NCBI GenBank assembly: GCA_050999295.1
Contig: JBPCPI010000145.1
Location: forward strand, 1 to 19,720
Direction of reading: 5' to 3'
Origin: JACCQS01 sp050999295
GTDB lineage: Bacteria > Actinomycetota > Actinomycetes > Mycobacteriales > Geodermatophilaceae
DNA: 19,720 nucleotides
Part shown: positions 6,607 to 15,072 of the stretch, in pieces
Numbering within the stretch: the first letter of the stretch is position 1
Layout of the letters: each line of letters starts with the position of its first letter
Translations under genes and position numbers: made by a program
The notes under the pieces: model-generated
What the model was told of the DNA's origin: nothing
Database searches by the model: none
What the model saw: the letters and a program-made list of their open reading frames with translations, nothing else

Positions 6607-8163
6607 GTGACCAGCACGCACGGGACTGAGTCGACGGCCGGCCCGGTCGAAGGCCCGCTCGCGCCGGAGGACACGCCGTCGACCGGTACGGCCGGCTCGA
6701 ATCCGGTCACGATGGCCGCGGTCACCCGCCGGGCCCGGGAGGTACTGCCGGCCCGCGCGGTCATCACCGACCGCATCCAGCTGCGCACCTATGAATGCGA
6801 CGGGCTCACGAACTACCGCGTGACACCGGCACTGGTCGTCATGCCGGAGACCACTGAACAGCTTGCCGCCGTCGTCGCAGCCTGCGCCGAACACCAGGTG
6901 CCGTTCGTGGCACGGGGCTCCGGTACTGGGCTGTCCGGTGGCGCGCTTCCCCGTGCCGACGGTGTCCTGATCGTCACGTCGCGGATGCGCACGATCCGGG
7001 AGGTGCGCTGCGAGGACCAGCGGGCCGTCGTCGAGCCTGGGGTGATCAACCTCGATGTGACCAAGGCGGCCACCCCGTACGGCTACTATTACGCACCCGA
7101 CCCCAGCAGCCAGCAGATCTGCTCGATCGGCGGCAATCTCGCCGAGAACTCCGGCGGGGCGCACTGCCTGAAGTACGGCTTCACCACCAACCACGTGCTC
7201 GGCGCGGAGTTCGTGACTCCCGCCGGCGACGTCGTCGAACTCGGCGGGCTCGCGCCGGACGCGCCGGGCTACGACCTGCTCGGCACAGTCGTCGGTTCCG
7301 AAGGCACCCTAGGCATCGCGACTGCGGTCACGGTCAGGCTCGTACGGCTGCCCGAGGAGGTACGCACGCTGCTGTGCGGGTTCGGGTCCACCGACGAGGC
7401 CGGCGCGGCGACCTCGGCGATCATCGGCTCCGGCGTCCTACCGGCCGCCATCGAGATGATGGACGCCCTGGCGATCGAGGCGGCCGAGGCAGCGGTGCAC
7501 TGCAACTACCCGGATGGTGCAGGTGCCGTGCTCGTCATCGAACTCGACGGTGCCGCGGTCGAGGTGGCGCATGAGTTCGATGCGGTCGAGCGACTCTGCC
7601 GGGAGCACGGTGCCTTCGAGGTACGGGTCGCCACCGACGCCGTCGAGCGGGCCCTGATCTGGAAGGGTCGCAAGTCCGCATTCGCCGCCGTGGGCAGGAT
7701 CAGTCCGGACTACATCGTCCAGGACGGCGTCATCCCCCGTACCTCGCTGCCAGAGGTGCTTCGCGCCATCGCCGAGCTCTCCTCGTCCTCGGGCGTACGG
7801 GTCGCCAACGTCTTCCACGCAGGCGACGGCAACCTGCATCCCCTCGTGCTCTTCGACGACGCGATCGAAGGCGCCGGCGCCGCGGCAGACAAGGTGAGCG
7901 GGGCGATCCTCGACCTCTGCATCGCCCACGGCGGGTCCATCACCGGCGAGCACGGCGTCGGAATCGACAAGTCGGCGTACATGCCGAAGATGTTCACCGA
8001 CGACGACCTCGACACGATGCAACTGGTGCGCTGCGCGTTCGACCCGGCTTCGATAGCCAACCCCGGCAAGATCTTCCCTACCCCCCGGTTGTGTGGGGAA
8101 GTCCCGGGTCGCAAACGCGGTGCCCACCCGCTCGTCGAGGCGGGCAAGGCGGAAGCCTTCTGA
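6607..8163 (+). CDS. glcD: Glycolate oxidase subunit GlcD (FAD-linked)
   Basis: Catalytic flavoprotein subunit that oxidises glycolate to glyoxylate and passes electrons on to the GlcF iron-sulfur subunit. It has 518 aa. The PP-loop of the FAD_binding_4 (vanillyl-alcohol oxidase-like) fold is FVARGSGTGLSGGALP at 100-115; IGGNLAENSGGAHCLKYG lies at 174-191. The C-terminal FAD-oxidase domain carries VFHAGDGNLHP at 402-412 and GEHGVGIDK from 447, ending with the usual ANPGKIFP. The GTG start has GAAGGG upstream; the first 35 residues are Thr/Gly/Pro-rich and a later ATG (codon 36) is possible. D-lactate dehydrogenases share this fold, but the linked GlcE and GlcF and the upstream malate synthase favour glycolate. 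The stop lies in the first half of a 14-bp tandem duplication. Confidence 0.94.
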   Translation: MTSTHGTESTAGPVEGPLAPEDTPSTGTAGSNPVTMAAVTRRAREVLPARAVITDRIQLRTYECDGLTNYRVTPALVVMPETTEQLAAVVAACAEHQVPFVARGSGTGLSGGALPRADGVLIVTSRMRTIREVRCEDQRAVVEPGVINLDVTKAATPYGYYYAPDPSSQQICSIGGNLAENSGGAHCLKYGFTTNHVLGAEFVTPAGDVVELGGLAPDAPGYDLLGTVVGSEGTLGIATAVTVRLVRLPEEVRTLLCGFGSTDEAGAATSAIIGSGVLPAAIEMMDALAIEAAEAAVHCNYPDGAGAVLVIELDGAAVEVAHEFDAVERLCREHGAFEVRVATDAVERALIWKGRKSAFAAVGRISPDYIVQDGVIPRTSLPEVLRAIAELSSSSGVRVANVFHAGDGNLHPLVLFDDAIEGAGAAADKVSGAILDLCIAHGGSITGEHGVGIDKSAYMPKMFTDDDLDTMQLVRCAFDPASIANPGKIFPTPRLCGEVPGRKRGAHPLVEAGKAEAF

Positions 8164-8182
8164 TGGTTGCCTTCTGATGGTG
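8155..8182 (+). repeat. 14-bp tandem duplication at the glcD/glcE junction
   Basis: GCCTTCTGATGGTT (8155-8168) is followed directly by GCCTTCTGATGGTG (8169-8182), 13 of 14 identical. Each half contains a TGATG stop/start overlap. The first TGA ends glcD; the second ATG (8177) starts glcE. Between them, ATG at 8163 opens a four-codon frame (M-V-A-F) that stops at 8175-8177, overlapping the glcE start by one base. Confidence 0.85.
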
Positions 8183-9475
8183 GCGTCGGCGAGCAGCGCG
8201 AAACTGGACACTGCCCGCTCGGCGCTGGAATCGGCCTGCGCGGACGTCGCCGATGCCGGCGAGCAGGATGCCGTCGACGGCGTCGCCGCCTCGATGGTGG
8301 CCCGACCGTCGAGCACTGAGCAGGTAGCCGAGGTGATGCGCGCCGCAGCGGCGTACCACCTTGCCGTCGTACCGCGCGGCCGAGGTACGAAGCTCACGTG
8401 GGGCCGGCCGCCGACCCGCGTCGACCTGGTGGTCGACCTCTTGCGGATGAACGCTGTCATCGACCACGCTGCCGGCGACCTGATTGTGGAAGCGCAGGCG
8501 GGCACGGCACTGGCCGACGTCCAGCAGACCGTGGCCGGCGCGGGGCAACGGCTTGCGGTCGACGAGACCGTCCCTGGGGCGAGTGTGGGTGGCACGCTCG
8601 CCACCGGGACCAGCGGACCGGGACGCGTTGCGGTGGGTACGGTGCGCGACCTGCTGATCGGCGTGACCGTGGTGCGCGTCGACGGCGTCGTCGCGAAGTC
8701 CGGCGGCCGGGTCGTGAAGAACGTCGCCGGCTATGACCTGGGCAAGCTCGTCATCGGCTCCTTCGGCACACTTGCGGTAGTCACCCAGGCGGTGTTCCGG
8801 CTGCACCCCCTGCCGGCGGCGCGTCGTGTGCTCACCCAGGGCTTCGACGACGCGGAGCGGGCCCAGCACCTTGTGCAAGAGGTCCTGCACGCCCAGGTCG
8901 TACCCGCGGCCGTGGAAGTGGAGTGGCTCGGCGAGGGAGCGGGCATTCTCGCGGTCCTGCTGGAGGGCACGGAGGCAGGTGTGGACGGCAGGCAGGCGAG
9001 CGCGCTGACTCTCTTGGGCGACGGGTCCCGGTCGAGCGAGGAACTGCCGGCCCGTTGGGGCCGCTACCCATGGGACGACGAGGAGACCGCGGCCGGTGCG
9101 GGCGGGCAAAGGCCGACCGCGATCAAGGCGACCTTCGGGCTATCCGGTCTGGCGCAGGTGCTCGCATCGGCACGGGCGGCGGCCGGACAGGCACGGGTGC
9201 CGTTGAACCTGCGTGGCTCGGCCGGGGCAGGGGTCGTGTACGCCTCGATACCGGCAGTTGCCGACGTGGGCGCCGTCTCGGCGGTAGTCGACCGACTGCG
9301 CAGCGTGTGCACCTCGCTCGGCGGCGCGGTGGTCGTGCTGGACGCCCCGCCCCACGTCAAGGCCGCGATCGACACCTGGGGCCCGGTGCCGGCGATCGAC
9401 CTGATGCGGCGCGTGAAGGATCAGTTCGACCCGGAGCATCGTCTTGCGCCGGGCCGCTTCGTAGGGGGTATCTGA
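8177..9475 (+). CDS. glcE: Glycolate oxidase subunit GlcE
   Basis: Second FAD-binding subunit of the membrane-associated glycolate oxidase. It has 432 aa from the ATG at 8177, somewhat longer than the ~350 aa of the E. coli protein. The FAD-binding half shows PRGRGTKLTWG at 66-76, SVGGTLATGTSGPGR at 136-150, and KSGGRVVKNVAGYDLGKLV at 174-192, the last being highly typical of GlcE. The C-terminus FDPEHRLAPGRFVGGI is also typical. The frame is open back to a GTG at 8093 inside glcD, but the ATG at 8177 is placed at the remade stop/start junction and gives the expected N-terminus. No strong ribosome binding site precedes it, consistent with translational re-initiation. The stop overlaps the glcF start by one base (TGATG). 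Confidence 0.92.
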   Translation: MVASASSAKLDTARSALESACADVADAGEQDAVDGVAASMVARPSSTEQVAEVMRAAAAYHLAVVPRGRGTKLTWGRPPTRVDLVVDLLRMNAVIDHAAGDLIVEAQAGTALADVQQTVAGAGQRLAVDETVPGASVGGTLATGTSGPGRVAVGTVRDLLIGVTVVRVDGVVAKSGGRVVKNVAGYDLGKLVIGSFGTLAVVTQAVFRLHPLPAARRVLTQGFDDAERAQHLVQEVLHAQVVPAAVEVEWLGEGAGILAVLLEGTEAGVDGRQASALTLLGDGSRSSEELPARWGRYPWDDEETAAGAGGQRPTAIKATFGLSGLAQVLASARAAAGQARVPLNLRGSAGAGVVYASIPAVADVGAVSAVVDRLRSVCTSLGGAVVVLDAPPHVKAAIDTWGPVPAIDLMRRVKDQFDPEHRLAPGRFVGGI

Positions 9476-10773
9476 TGAGCGCCTTCGACGCCCACCGCCC
9501 ACCGGATGCCGCCCTGATCGGCGACTGTGTCCACTGTGGATTCTGCCTGACGACCTGCCCCACGTACTCCCTGTGGGGCGAGGAGATGGATTCCCCCCGC
9601 GGCCGGATCTACCTGATGAAGGAGGGTCTGGAAGGCGAGCCCATGACGGACTCCATGGTGGGGCACTACGACGCGTGCCTGGGATGCATGGCCTGCGTCA
9701 CCGCGTGCCCCTCCGGCGTCCAGTACGACAAACTCATCGAGGCCACCCGCGCGCAGGTCGAGCGCCGGTACACGCGAGCCCCGGGTGAAAGAGCGTTGCG
9801 CGCGCTGATTTTCGCGATCTTTCCGCACAAGAAGCGGCTGCGCCTGCTACGTGGGCCCCTTCGCCTGTACCAGCGCATCGGCCTGGCCCGGCTGGTCCGC
9901 CGTACCGGACTGCTCGAACGCCTGGCCCCGCGGCTCGCAGCGATGGAGCGGCTGGCACCGCGGTTGGGCAAACGCGAGCGGGTCCCGGAGTACGTGCCGG
10001 CGCTCGGCCAGCGACGAGCTGTGGTCGGGATGCTCACCGGCTGCGTCCAGGGTGAGTTCTTTCCAGGTGTGAACGCCGCCACGGCGCGCGTGCTGGCCGC
10101 CGAGGGGTGCGATGTCGTGGTGCCTGCCACGCAGGGCTGTTGCGGCGCGCTGTCGGTGCACAACGGCCGCGAGCCCGAGGCGCTGCGGTACGCGCGGGCG
10201 ACCATCGACGTCTTCGAAGCGGCAGGAGTCGAGGCGGTGGTGGTGAACGCCGCTGGTTGCGGCTCGAGCATGAAGGAGTACGCCCACCTGCTGGCCGATG
10301 ACCCGGACTACGCCGATCGGGCCGCCGCCTTCTCGGCCAAGGTCCGCGACGTGTCGGAGTTCCTCGTCGAGTTGGGGTCGGTGGCACCGCGCCATCCGCT
10401 CGAGATCAGCGTCGCCTACCACGACGCCTGCCACCTCGGTCATGCCCAGCGGGTGCGCGCGCAGCCGCGCAGGCTCCTGAACCAGATCCCCGGTCTCGAG
10501 ATGCGCGAGATAGCCGACCCCGACATCTGTTGCGGTTCGGCCGGCATCTACAACATCCTGCAACCCGAGCCGGCCACCGAACTCGGGGAGCGCAAGGCCG
10601 CGAACATCATTGCGACGGGCGCTGCATTGCTCGTGACGGCAAACCCAGGCTGCATGATGCAGGTCGCCTCCTCCCTGGAGCACCGGGGAGAGCACCTGCG
10701 CATGGCGCACACCGTCGAAGTGCTCGACGCCTCGATCCGCGGCCTCCCGGCCAGCAGCCTGGGCGACCCCTGA
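9475..10773 (+). CDS. glcF: Glycolate oxidase iron-sulfur subunit GlcF
   Basis: Electron-transfer subunit that relays electrons from GlcD/GlcE to the respiratory chain. It has 432 aa. Two ferredoxin-type [4Fe-4S] motifs are intact: C18, C21, C24, C28 (CVHCGFCLTTCP) and C68, C71, C74, C78 (CLGCMACVTACP). Two cysteine-rich CCG domains follow, one with GCVQGEFFPG and QGCCGALS, the second with YHDACHLGH, DICCGSAG and NPGCMMQ, as in heterodisulfide-reductase-like subunits. The ATG start overlaps the glcE stop by one base, so the two are translationally coupled. A palindromic terminator follows three bases after the stop. Confidence 0.95.
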   Translation: MSAFDAHRPPDAALIGDCVHCGFCLTTCPTYSLWGEEMDSPRGRIYLMKEGLEGEPMTDSMVGHYDACLGCMACVTACPSGVQYDKLIEATRAQVERRYTRAPGERALRALIFAIFPHKKRLRLLRGPLRLYQRIGLARLVRRTGLLERLAPRLAAMERLAPRLGKRERVPEYVPALGQRRAVVGMLTGCVQGEFFPGVNAATARVLAAEGCDVVVPATQGCCGALSVHNGREPEALRYARATIDVFEAAGVEAVVVNAAGCGSSMKEYAHLLADDPDYADRAAAFSAKVRDVSEFLVELGSVAPRHPLEISVAYHDACHLGHAQRVRAQPRRLLNQIPGLEMREIADPDICCGSAGIYNILQPEPATELGERKAANIIATGAALLVTANPGCMMQVASSLEHRGEHLRMAHTVEVLDASIRGLPASSLGDP

Positions 10774-10776
10774 CCG

Positions 10777-10808
10777 CTCCTGGCGGTTTTGGCCAAAAAC
10801 GCCAGGAG
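10777..10808. terminator. Bidirectional palindromic terminator between convergent glcF and the stress-domain gene
   Basis: A 32-base near-perfect palindrome: outer stem CTCCTGGCG (10777-10785) with CGCCAGGAG (10800-10808), and an inner TTTTGGCCAAAA that is itself self-complementary. Only one pair in sixteen is mismatched. Runs of T on one strand and A on the other let it act in both directions. It sits between the ends of two convergent genes. Confidence 0.8.
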
Positions 10809-10824
10809 GATGCGGTGACCGGGA

Positions 10825-11304
10825 TCAGCTGGGGTTGGTCAGGCTGAGCTTGGCGAGCAGTTCCTGGGCGGCTTGGGCATGGCTGGGCAGGCACATCACG
10901 TCGTAGGTGCTGGCCACGACCTGGCTGGTCGAGGTGAAGTCCCGCCTGCCGCGCGTCGCCGCGTACCCGATCAGCCCGAAGATCAGCCCGAAGACCGCGC
11001 CGTAGAGCAGCCCGAACAGCGCGAGAGTGAACAGCTCCCGATTGCCGGGTGAAAAGAGTCCCAGGAGCAGCCCCACGAACAACCCGAACCAGGCACCGGT
11101 GGCGGCCCCGGCGATGGCCGCTCGGGCCCAGGTGAGGCGCCCGGTGATCTGTTCGACCATCCGGAGGTCGGATCCGATGATCGAGGTGTTCTCCACCGGG
11201 AACTTGTTGTCGGACAGGTAGTCCACCGCACGTTGGGCCTCGGCGTAACTTCCGTAGGTGCCGATGCGCGTCCCGTCCTTGGGCATGTACACAGCCGCTG
11301 GCAT
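10825..11304 (-). CDS. Small membrane protein with N-terminal general-stress (YflT/GSP17M-like) domain
   Basis: 159 aa. The N-terminal part (about 15-55: IGTYGSYAEAQRAVDYLSDN, then VENTSIIGSDLRMVEQ) matches the actinobacterial form of the YflT/general stress protein 17M-like domain. Two Gly-rich hydrophobic segments follow (about 61-85 and 91-116) with small residues at regular spacing, suggesting tightly packed helices; the tail 120-159 is cytosolic-like. The molecular function is not established. The ATG at 11304 lacks a strong ribosome binding site; an ATG 25 bases upstream (11329) is in another frame. It lies 37 bases after the ABC exporter pair on the same strand, so it may be the last gene of that transcript, and it ends at the shared terminator. 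Confidence 0.8.
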   Translation of the reverse strand: MPAAVYMPKDGTRIGTYGSYAEAQRAVDYLSDNKFPVENTSIIGSDLRMVEQITGRLTWARAAIAGAATGAWFGLFVGLLLGLFSPGNRELFTLALFGLLYGAVFGLIFGLIGYAATRGRRDFTSTSQVVASTYDVMCLPSHAQAAQELLAKLSLTNPS

Positions 11305-11341
11305 GTGCCCATTCTTTCACGACCGTCATCCCGCGATCGGG

Positions 11342-13219
11342 TCAGGCAAGGCTGTCTCGCCAAGCCGTGTGCAGGTCGGCGAACCGCCCCGATCCGGCGA
11401 GCAGGTCGTACGGCGAACCGTCCTCGATCAACTGCCCGGCGTCCATCACGAGGACCCGGTCCGCGATTTCCACAGTGGACAGTCGATGGGCGATGATCAT
11501 CGCCGTACGGTCGGCCAGGATCGTGCGCAGGGCGTGTTGGACCAGACGTTCGCTCGGCACATCGAGGGAGCTGGTGGCCTCATCGAGGATCAGGACAGCA
11601 GGGTCGGCCAGGAACGCCCGGGCGAAGGACACCAACTGACGCTGACCGGCCGAGAGCCGCCCACCGCGTTTGCGTACGTCGGTGTCGTACCCCTGGGGCA
11701 GCGCCTGAATGAACTCATCGGCCCCGATCGCCCGCGCCGCGTGTTCGATCTCGGCTCGGGTTGCTTCGGGACGGCCGAAGCCGATGTTGTCGGCCACCGA
11801 GCCGGAGAACAGGAAGCTCTCCTGGGTGACCATCACCACCGCTGCGCGCAGGTCCTCGTCGGACAGCCGCCGCAGGTCCGCGCCGTCGAGTTTGATCGTG
11901 CCGTCCCGCGGGTCGTAGAACCGACCGGCCAGCCTGGCCAACGTCGACTTGCCGGCACCGGTGGCGCCCACCAGTGCCACGGTCTGGCCCGCCGGGATGT
12001 GCAGGTCCAGATGAGGGAGCACCACCGCGTTGCCGTATCCGAACACCACCGAGTCGAAGCGCACATCACCGTGCGCCTGCCCGAGCGGCTCCGGATCCTG
12101 CGCCGGCGGCACGCTGGACTCCTCCTCGAGGACACCGGACAGCTTCTCCAGCGCGGCCACCGCCGACTGATAGGAGTTGTAGAACATCGCCACGTCCGAC
12201 ATCGGGTCGAAGAACCGCCGGACGTAGAGCAGGAACGCGGTCAGCACCCCGATCTTCAGGTCCCCGTCCATGACCCGAATGGCGCCGTACATCAGCACCC
12301 CGACGGTGACCAGGTTGCCGATCAACTGGACACCCGGCACAAAGATCGACATCAGCCAGAACGCCCGGTCCTGGGCTCGCCGGTTGTCCTCGTTGAGGGT
12401 GCGGAAGATCTCTTCGTCACGCGGCTCGCGCCGGAAGGCCTGGACGGCGCGGATCCCGCCCAGTGACTCGACGAAGGCGACGATGACCAGCGCGACCGTC
12501 TCCCGAGTGCGCCGGTAGGCCCGCGCGGAGTTCTTCTGGAACCAACGAGCCAGGACCAGCAGCAGCGGGAAGGCGAGCATGGTGACCAGCCCCAGTGGCG
12601 GATCCAGGACGACCAGCACGATCCCAATCGTGGTAATCGAAAACAGCGCCGAGATCAGCCCGTCCAGTCCCTCGTCGAGCAACTCGTTGAGCGCGTCCAC
12701 GTCGGAGGTCAGTCGCGAGATGACCCGTCCGGAGGTGTAGCGCTCGTGGAAGGCCAGGGGCAGGCGCTGGACATGTGTGAAGACCTTGCGGCGCAACGCG
12801 AGCAGCATCTGCTGCCCGATCCAGCCCGTTCGCTGCAGGAAGAAGTACCGCAGCGCCGCGTCGAGGCCGGCCGCGGCCAGCATCGCTGACCCGATCACAA
12901 CCAGTGGGCCGACCCGCCCGTCGATCAGTGCCGGAAGCGCGTTGTCGATCCCGAGTCCCACCAGCCAGGGTCCGGCCAGCCAGGCCAGGTTCTGCACGAT
13001 GACCACGAGCAGGAGCAAGCGCACCTGGCGCCGGTGCGGGCGGACGAGCTCGCCCAGCAGGCGACGGGAGCGAGCCCGCAGGAAAACACCGGCCTCGGAG
13101 GGGAGTTCGTCGACGTTCTCGGTGGCGATGCCGCGCCAGTCGGGGGCGCCGGGCTGCGCCGCGAGGTCCGGCTGTCGAGAGTTCGGTTGCGCGGCCGGGT
13201 TCGGCTGGGGGCTGGTCAT
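11342..13219 (-). CDS. ABC exporter half-transporter, canonical-ATPase subunit of a heterodimer
   Basis: Type IV (MsbA-like) exporter half, 625 aa: Pro/Gln-rich cytosolic N-terminus (1-55), six-helix transmembrane domain (about 65-350), then the nucleotide-binding domain. Walker A is GATGAGKST at 418-426, the Q-loop is VTQESFLFSG, Walker B is VLILDEATSSLD with the catalytic Glu at 547, and the H-loop is IIAHRLST. Its signature is LSAGQ (522-526), with Ala for the usual second Gly position of LSGGQ. The partner gene upstream has the opposite pattern, so the pair would form one working and one degenerate ATP site, as in TM287/288-type exporters. The ATG start overlaps the partner's stop by four bases (ATGA). 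The substrate is unknown; relatives are often called multidrug or lipid exporters, but nothing here decides it. Confidence 0.92.
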   Translation of the reverse strand: MTSPQPNPAAQPNSRQPDLAAQPGAPDWRGIATENVDELPSEAGVFLRARSRRLLGELVRPHRRQVRLLLLVVIVQNLAWLAGPWLVGLGIDNALPALIDGRVGPLVVIGSAMLAAAGLDAALRYFFLQRTGWIGQQMLLALRRKVFTHVQRLPLAFHERYTSGRVISRLTSDVDALNELLDEGLDGLISALFSITTIGIVLVVLDPPLGLVTMLAFPLLLVLARWFQKNSARAYRRTRETVALVIVAFVESLGGIRAVQAFRREPRDEEIFRTLNEDNRRAQDRAFWLMSIFVPGVQLIGNLVTVGVLMYGAIRVMDGDLKIGVLTAFLLYVRRFFDPMSDVAMFYNSYQSAVAALEKLSGVLEEESSVPPAQDPEPLGQAHGDVRFDSVVFGYGNAVVLPHLDLHIPAGQTVALVGATGAGKSTLARLAGRFYDPRDGTIKLDGADLRRLSDEDLRAAVVMVTQESFLFSGSVADNIGFGRPEATRAEIEHAARAIGADEFIQALPQGYDTDVRKRGGRLSAGQRQLVSFARAFLADPAVLILDEATSSLDVPSERLVQHALRTILADRTAMIIAHRLSTVEIADRVLVMDAGQLIEDGSPYDLLAGSGRFADLHTAWRDSLA

Positions 13220-15072
13220 CGCCGGGCCCCCTCGTCTTGCATCTGGCGGCCCTCGCCGGCCGGGTCGTCGTCCTCGAGACCTGCTGCAGCGGCCATGGCG
13301 TCATCGCTGTCGCTCTCGGCGGACAAGATGGCGCGATAGGCGGGCACAGTCGCGAGCAGATCGGAGTGCAGTCCGACGTGGGTGATCGTTCCGCCGTCCA
13401 GCAGTGCGACTCGGTCGGCCAGCAGCACCGTCGAGGGACGGTGGGCAACGATCAAGGCGGTGGTGCCCACCAGGACTCGGCGCAGGGCTTCCTCGACGAG
13501 GGACTCGGTGTGCACGTCCAATGCCGAGAGCGGGTCGTCGAGGACCAGCACCGTCGGGCGACCCAGTACCGCTCTGGCCAGGGCCAGTCGTTGCCGCTGG
13601 CCGCCGGACAGGCTCATGCCCTGCTCACCCAGCCGGGTCGCCAGCCCCCACGGCAGGTCGTGCACGAAGGAGGCCTGCGCGATCCCGATCGCCTCGGCCA
13701 CCTCGTCCTCGGTCGCGTTCGGGCGCCCGAGGGTCAGATTCTCCCGTGCGCTCATCGAGAACAGCGTCGCGTCCTCGAAGGCGGTCGCAACCGCACGGCG
13801 CAGCTGGCTGAGGGGCAGCTCGCGAACGTCGACACCGTCGATGGTGATCCGGCCCGTGGTCACGTCGTAGAGCCGGGGGATCAGCGCGGTCAGGGTGGTC
13901 TTCCCCGAGCCGGTGGCCCCTACCAGCGCGACGGTCTCGCCGGGGGCGATCTCCAGGTCGACATCGTGCAGGACGGCCGAGGTGGCGTCGGGATAGCCGA
14001 AACCCACCCCTTCCAGACGAAGCCGCCCCCGCCCCAGGCGGCGCTCGCCTACGCCAGGGTTGTCCAGGATCGTCGGCTCGACGTCGAGCAGTTCGAAGAT
14101 GCGGTCGGCTGCCGTACCGGCCTCGAGGGTGGAGGCGAGCAACCAGCCGACCGACAGGATCGGCCAGACCATGACCGTGAACAGCGCGATGAAGCTGACC
14201 AGTGTCCCGATCGTCAGCGCACCGCTGGCGACGGCGAACGATCCACCCACGAGAACACCGGCCAGGACGAGTTGCGGTTGCAGTTCGAAGATCGCCCAGA
14301 TGAACGCGAGCAGCTTGACCTTGCCCAGCTCCAGTCGCTGCAGGTCAACTGCCTTCGCATCGAAGCCGCGAAAGACCAAGTCGCGCCGGCCGAGGGCTTT
14401 GATGATCCGGATGCCGAGCACGGACTCCTCGACGTCGGTGGCGACCTCGCCCTGTTGGTCCTGGACCTGCCGGGAGACCAGGTTGTAGCGCCGCTCGAAG
14501 CGCAGGCCGGTGACGATGAGCGGGATGGCCGAGACGGCGATGAAGCTGCCCAGCGGCCAGTAGACCCCGATCAGCAGGACGATGATCACGAGGCAACTGA
14601 CGATGTTGACCACGAGGAAGATCGCCGAGAAGCCGACGAATCTCCGGATCGAGGACACGTCGGAACTCGCTCGGCTCAACAGCTGACCGGAGGACCACCG
14701 ATCGTGGAAGGACACCGGCAGACTCAGCAGATGCCGGTAGATGTGGTCGCGCAGATCGCGTTCCATCGCCAGACTGCTCTTGGTCATCGCCCAGCGGCGA
14801 ACAAAGAACATGAAGGCCTCGGCGACGCCGAAGGCCAGGGCCAGCAGGCCCAGCGGCACCAATCCGGCCTTGTCCCGACTGGCGATCGGACCGTCGATGA
14901 TGTCCTTGGTGATCAGCGGGATCGCGATCTGGACCAGCGTGGCGGCCAGCGCTCCGAACAGGGTCAACAGCACCAGACCGCGGTAGGGCCGGATGTAGGG
15001 CCACAACCGCTTCAGCGAACCCAGCCTCGGAGTTGCCGCGCGGGTCGCGGACTCCCCGCGGTCTTGGGCCAT
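13216..15072 (-). CDS. ABC exporter half-transporter, degenerate-ATPase subunit of a heterodimer
   Basis: Type IV exporter half, 618 aa: six-helix transmembrane domain (about 25-320), then the nucleotide-binding domain. Walker A is GATGSGKTT (385-393) and the signature is the standard LSGGQ (488-492). The residue after the Walker B Asp is Asp513 (VLVLDDPLSALD) rather than catalytic Glu, and the Q-loop reads FEDATLF, with Glu in place of Gln. These changes mark the non-catalytic site partner of a heterodimer with the next gene. The acidic C-terminal tail (about 585-618, with DSDD and EDDD runs) is extra. The ATG start has no strong ribosome binding site. A TAGCCT hexamer about 16 bases upstream could be a -10, which would give a very short leader; this is weak. 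Confidence 0.92.
   Translation of the reverse strand: MAQDRGESATRAATPRLGSLKRLWPYIRPYRGLVLLTLFGALAATLVQIAIPLITKDIIDGPIASRDKAGLVPLGLLALAFGVAEAFMFFVRRWAMTKSSLAMERDLRDHIYRHLLSLPVSFHDRWSSGQLLSRASSDVSSIRRFVGFSAIFLVVNIVSCLVIIVLLIGVYWPLGSFIAVSAIPLIVTGLRFERRYNLVSRQVQDQQGEVATDVEESVLGIRIIKALGRRDLVFRGFDAKAVDLQRLELGKVKLLAFIWAIFELQPQLVLAGVLVGGSFAVASGALTIGTLVSFIALFTVMVWPILSVGWLLASTLEAGTAADRIFELLDVEPTILDNPGVGERRLGRGRLRLEGVGFGYPDATSAVLHDVDLEIAPGETVALVGATGSGKTTLTALIPRLYDVTTGRITIDGVDVRELPLSQLRRAVATAFEDATLFSMSARENLTLGRPNATEDEVAEAIGIAQASFVHDLPWGLATRLGEQGMSLSGGQRQRLALARAVLGRPTVLVLDDPLSALDVHTESLVEEALRRVLVGTTALIVAHRPSTVLLADRVALLDGGTITHVGLHSDLLATVPAYRAILSAESDSDDAMAAAAGLEDDDPAGEGRQMQDEGARR

Noticed and set aside
4561..7194. 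Minus-strand open frame of 877 codons antisense to the SpoU gene end, aceB and glcD
   Set aside because: It is Arg/Gly/His-rich with no domain I recognise, and lies opposite clearly functional genes. Long antisense frames are usual in high-GC DNA.
8093..8176. glcE starting at GTG 8093 within glcD
   Set aside because: This would add residues that are unlike the family and overlap conserved glcD coding; the TGATG junction at 8177 is a better start.
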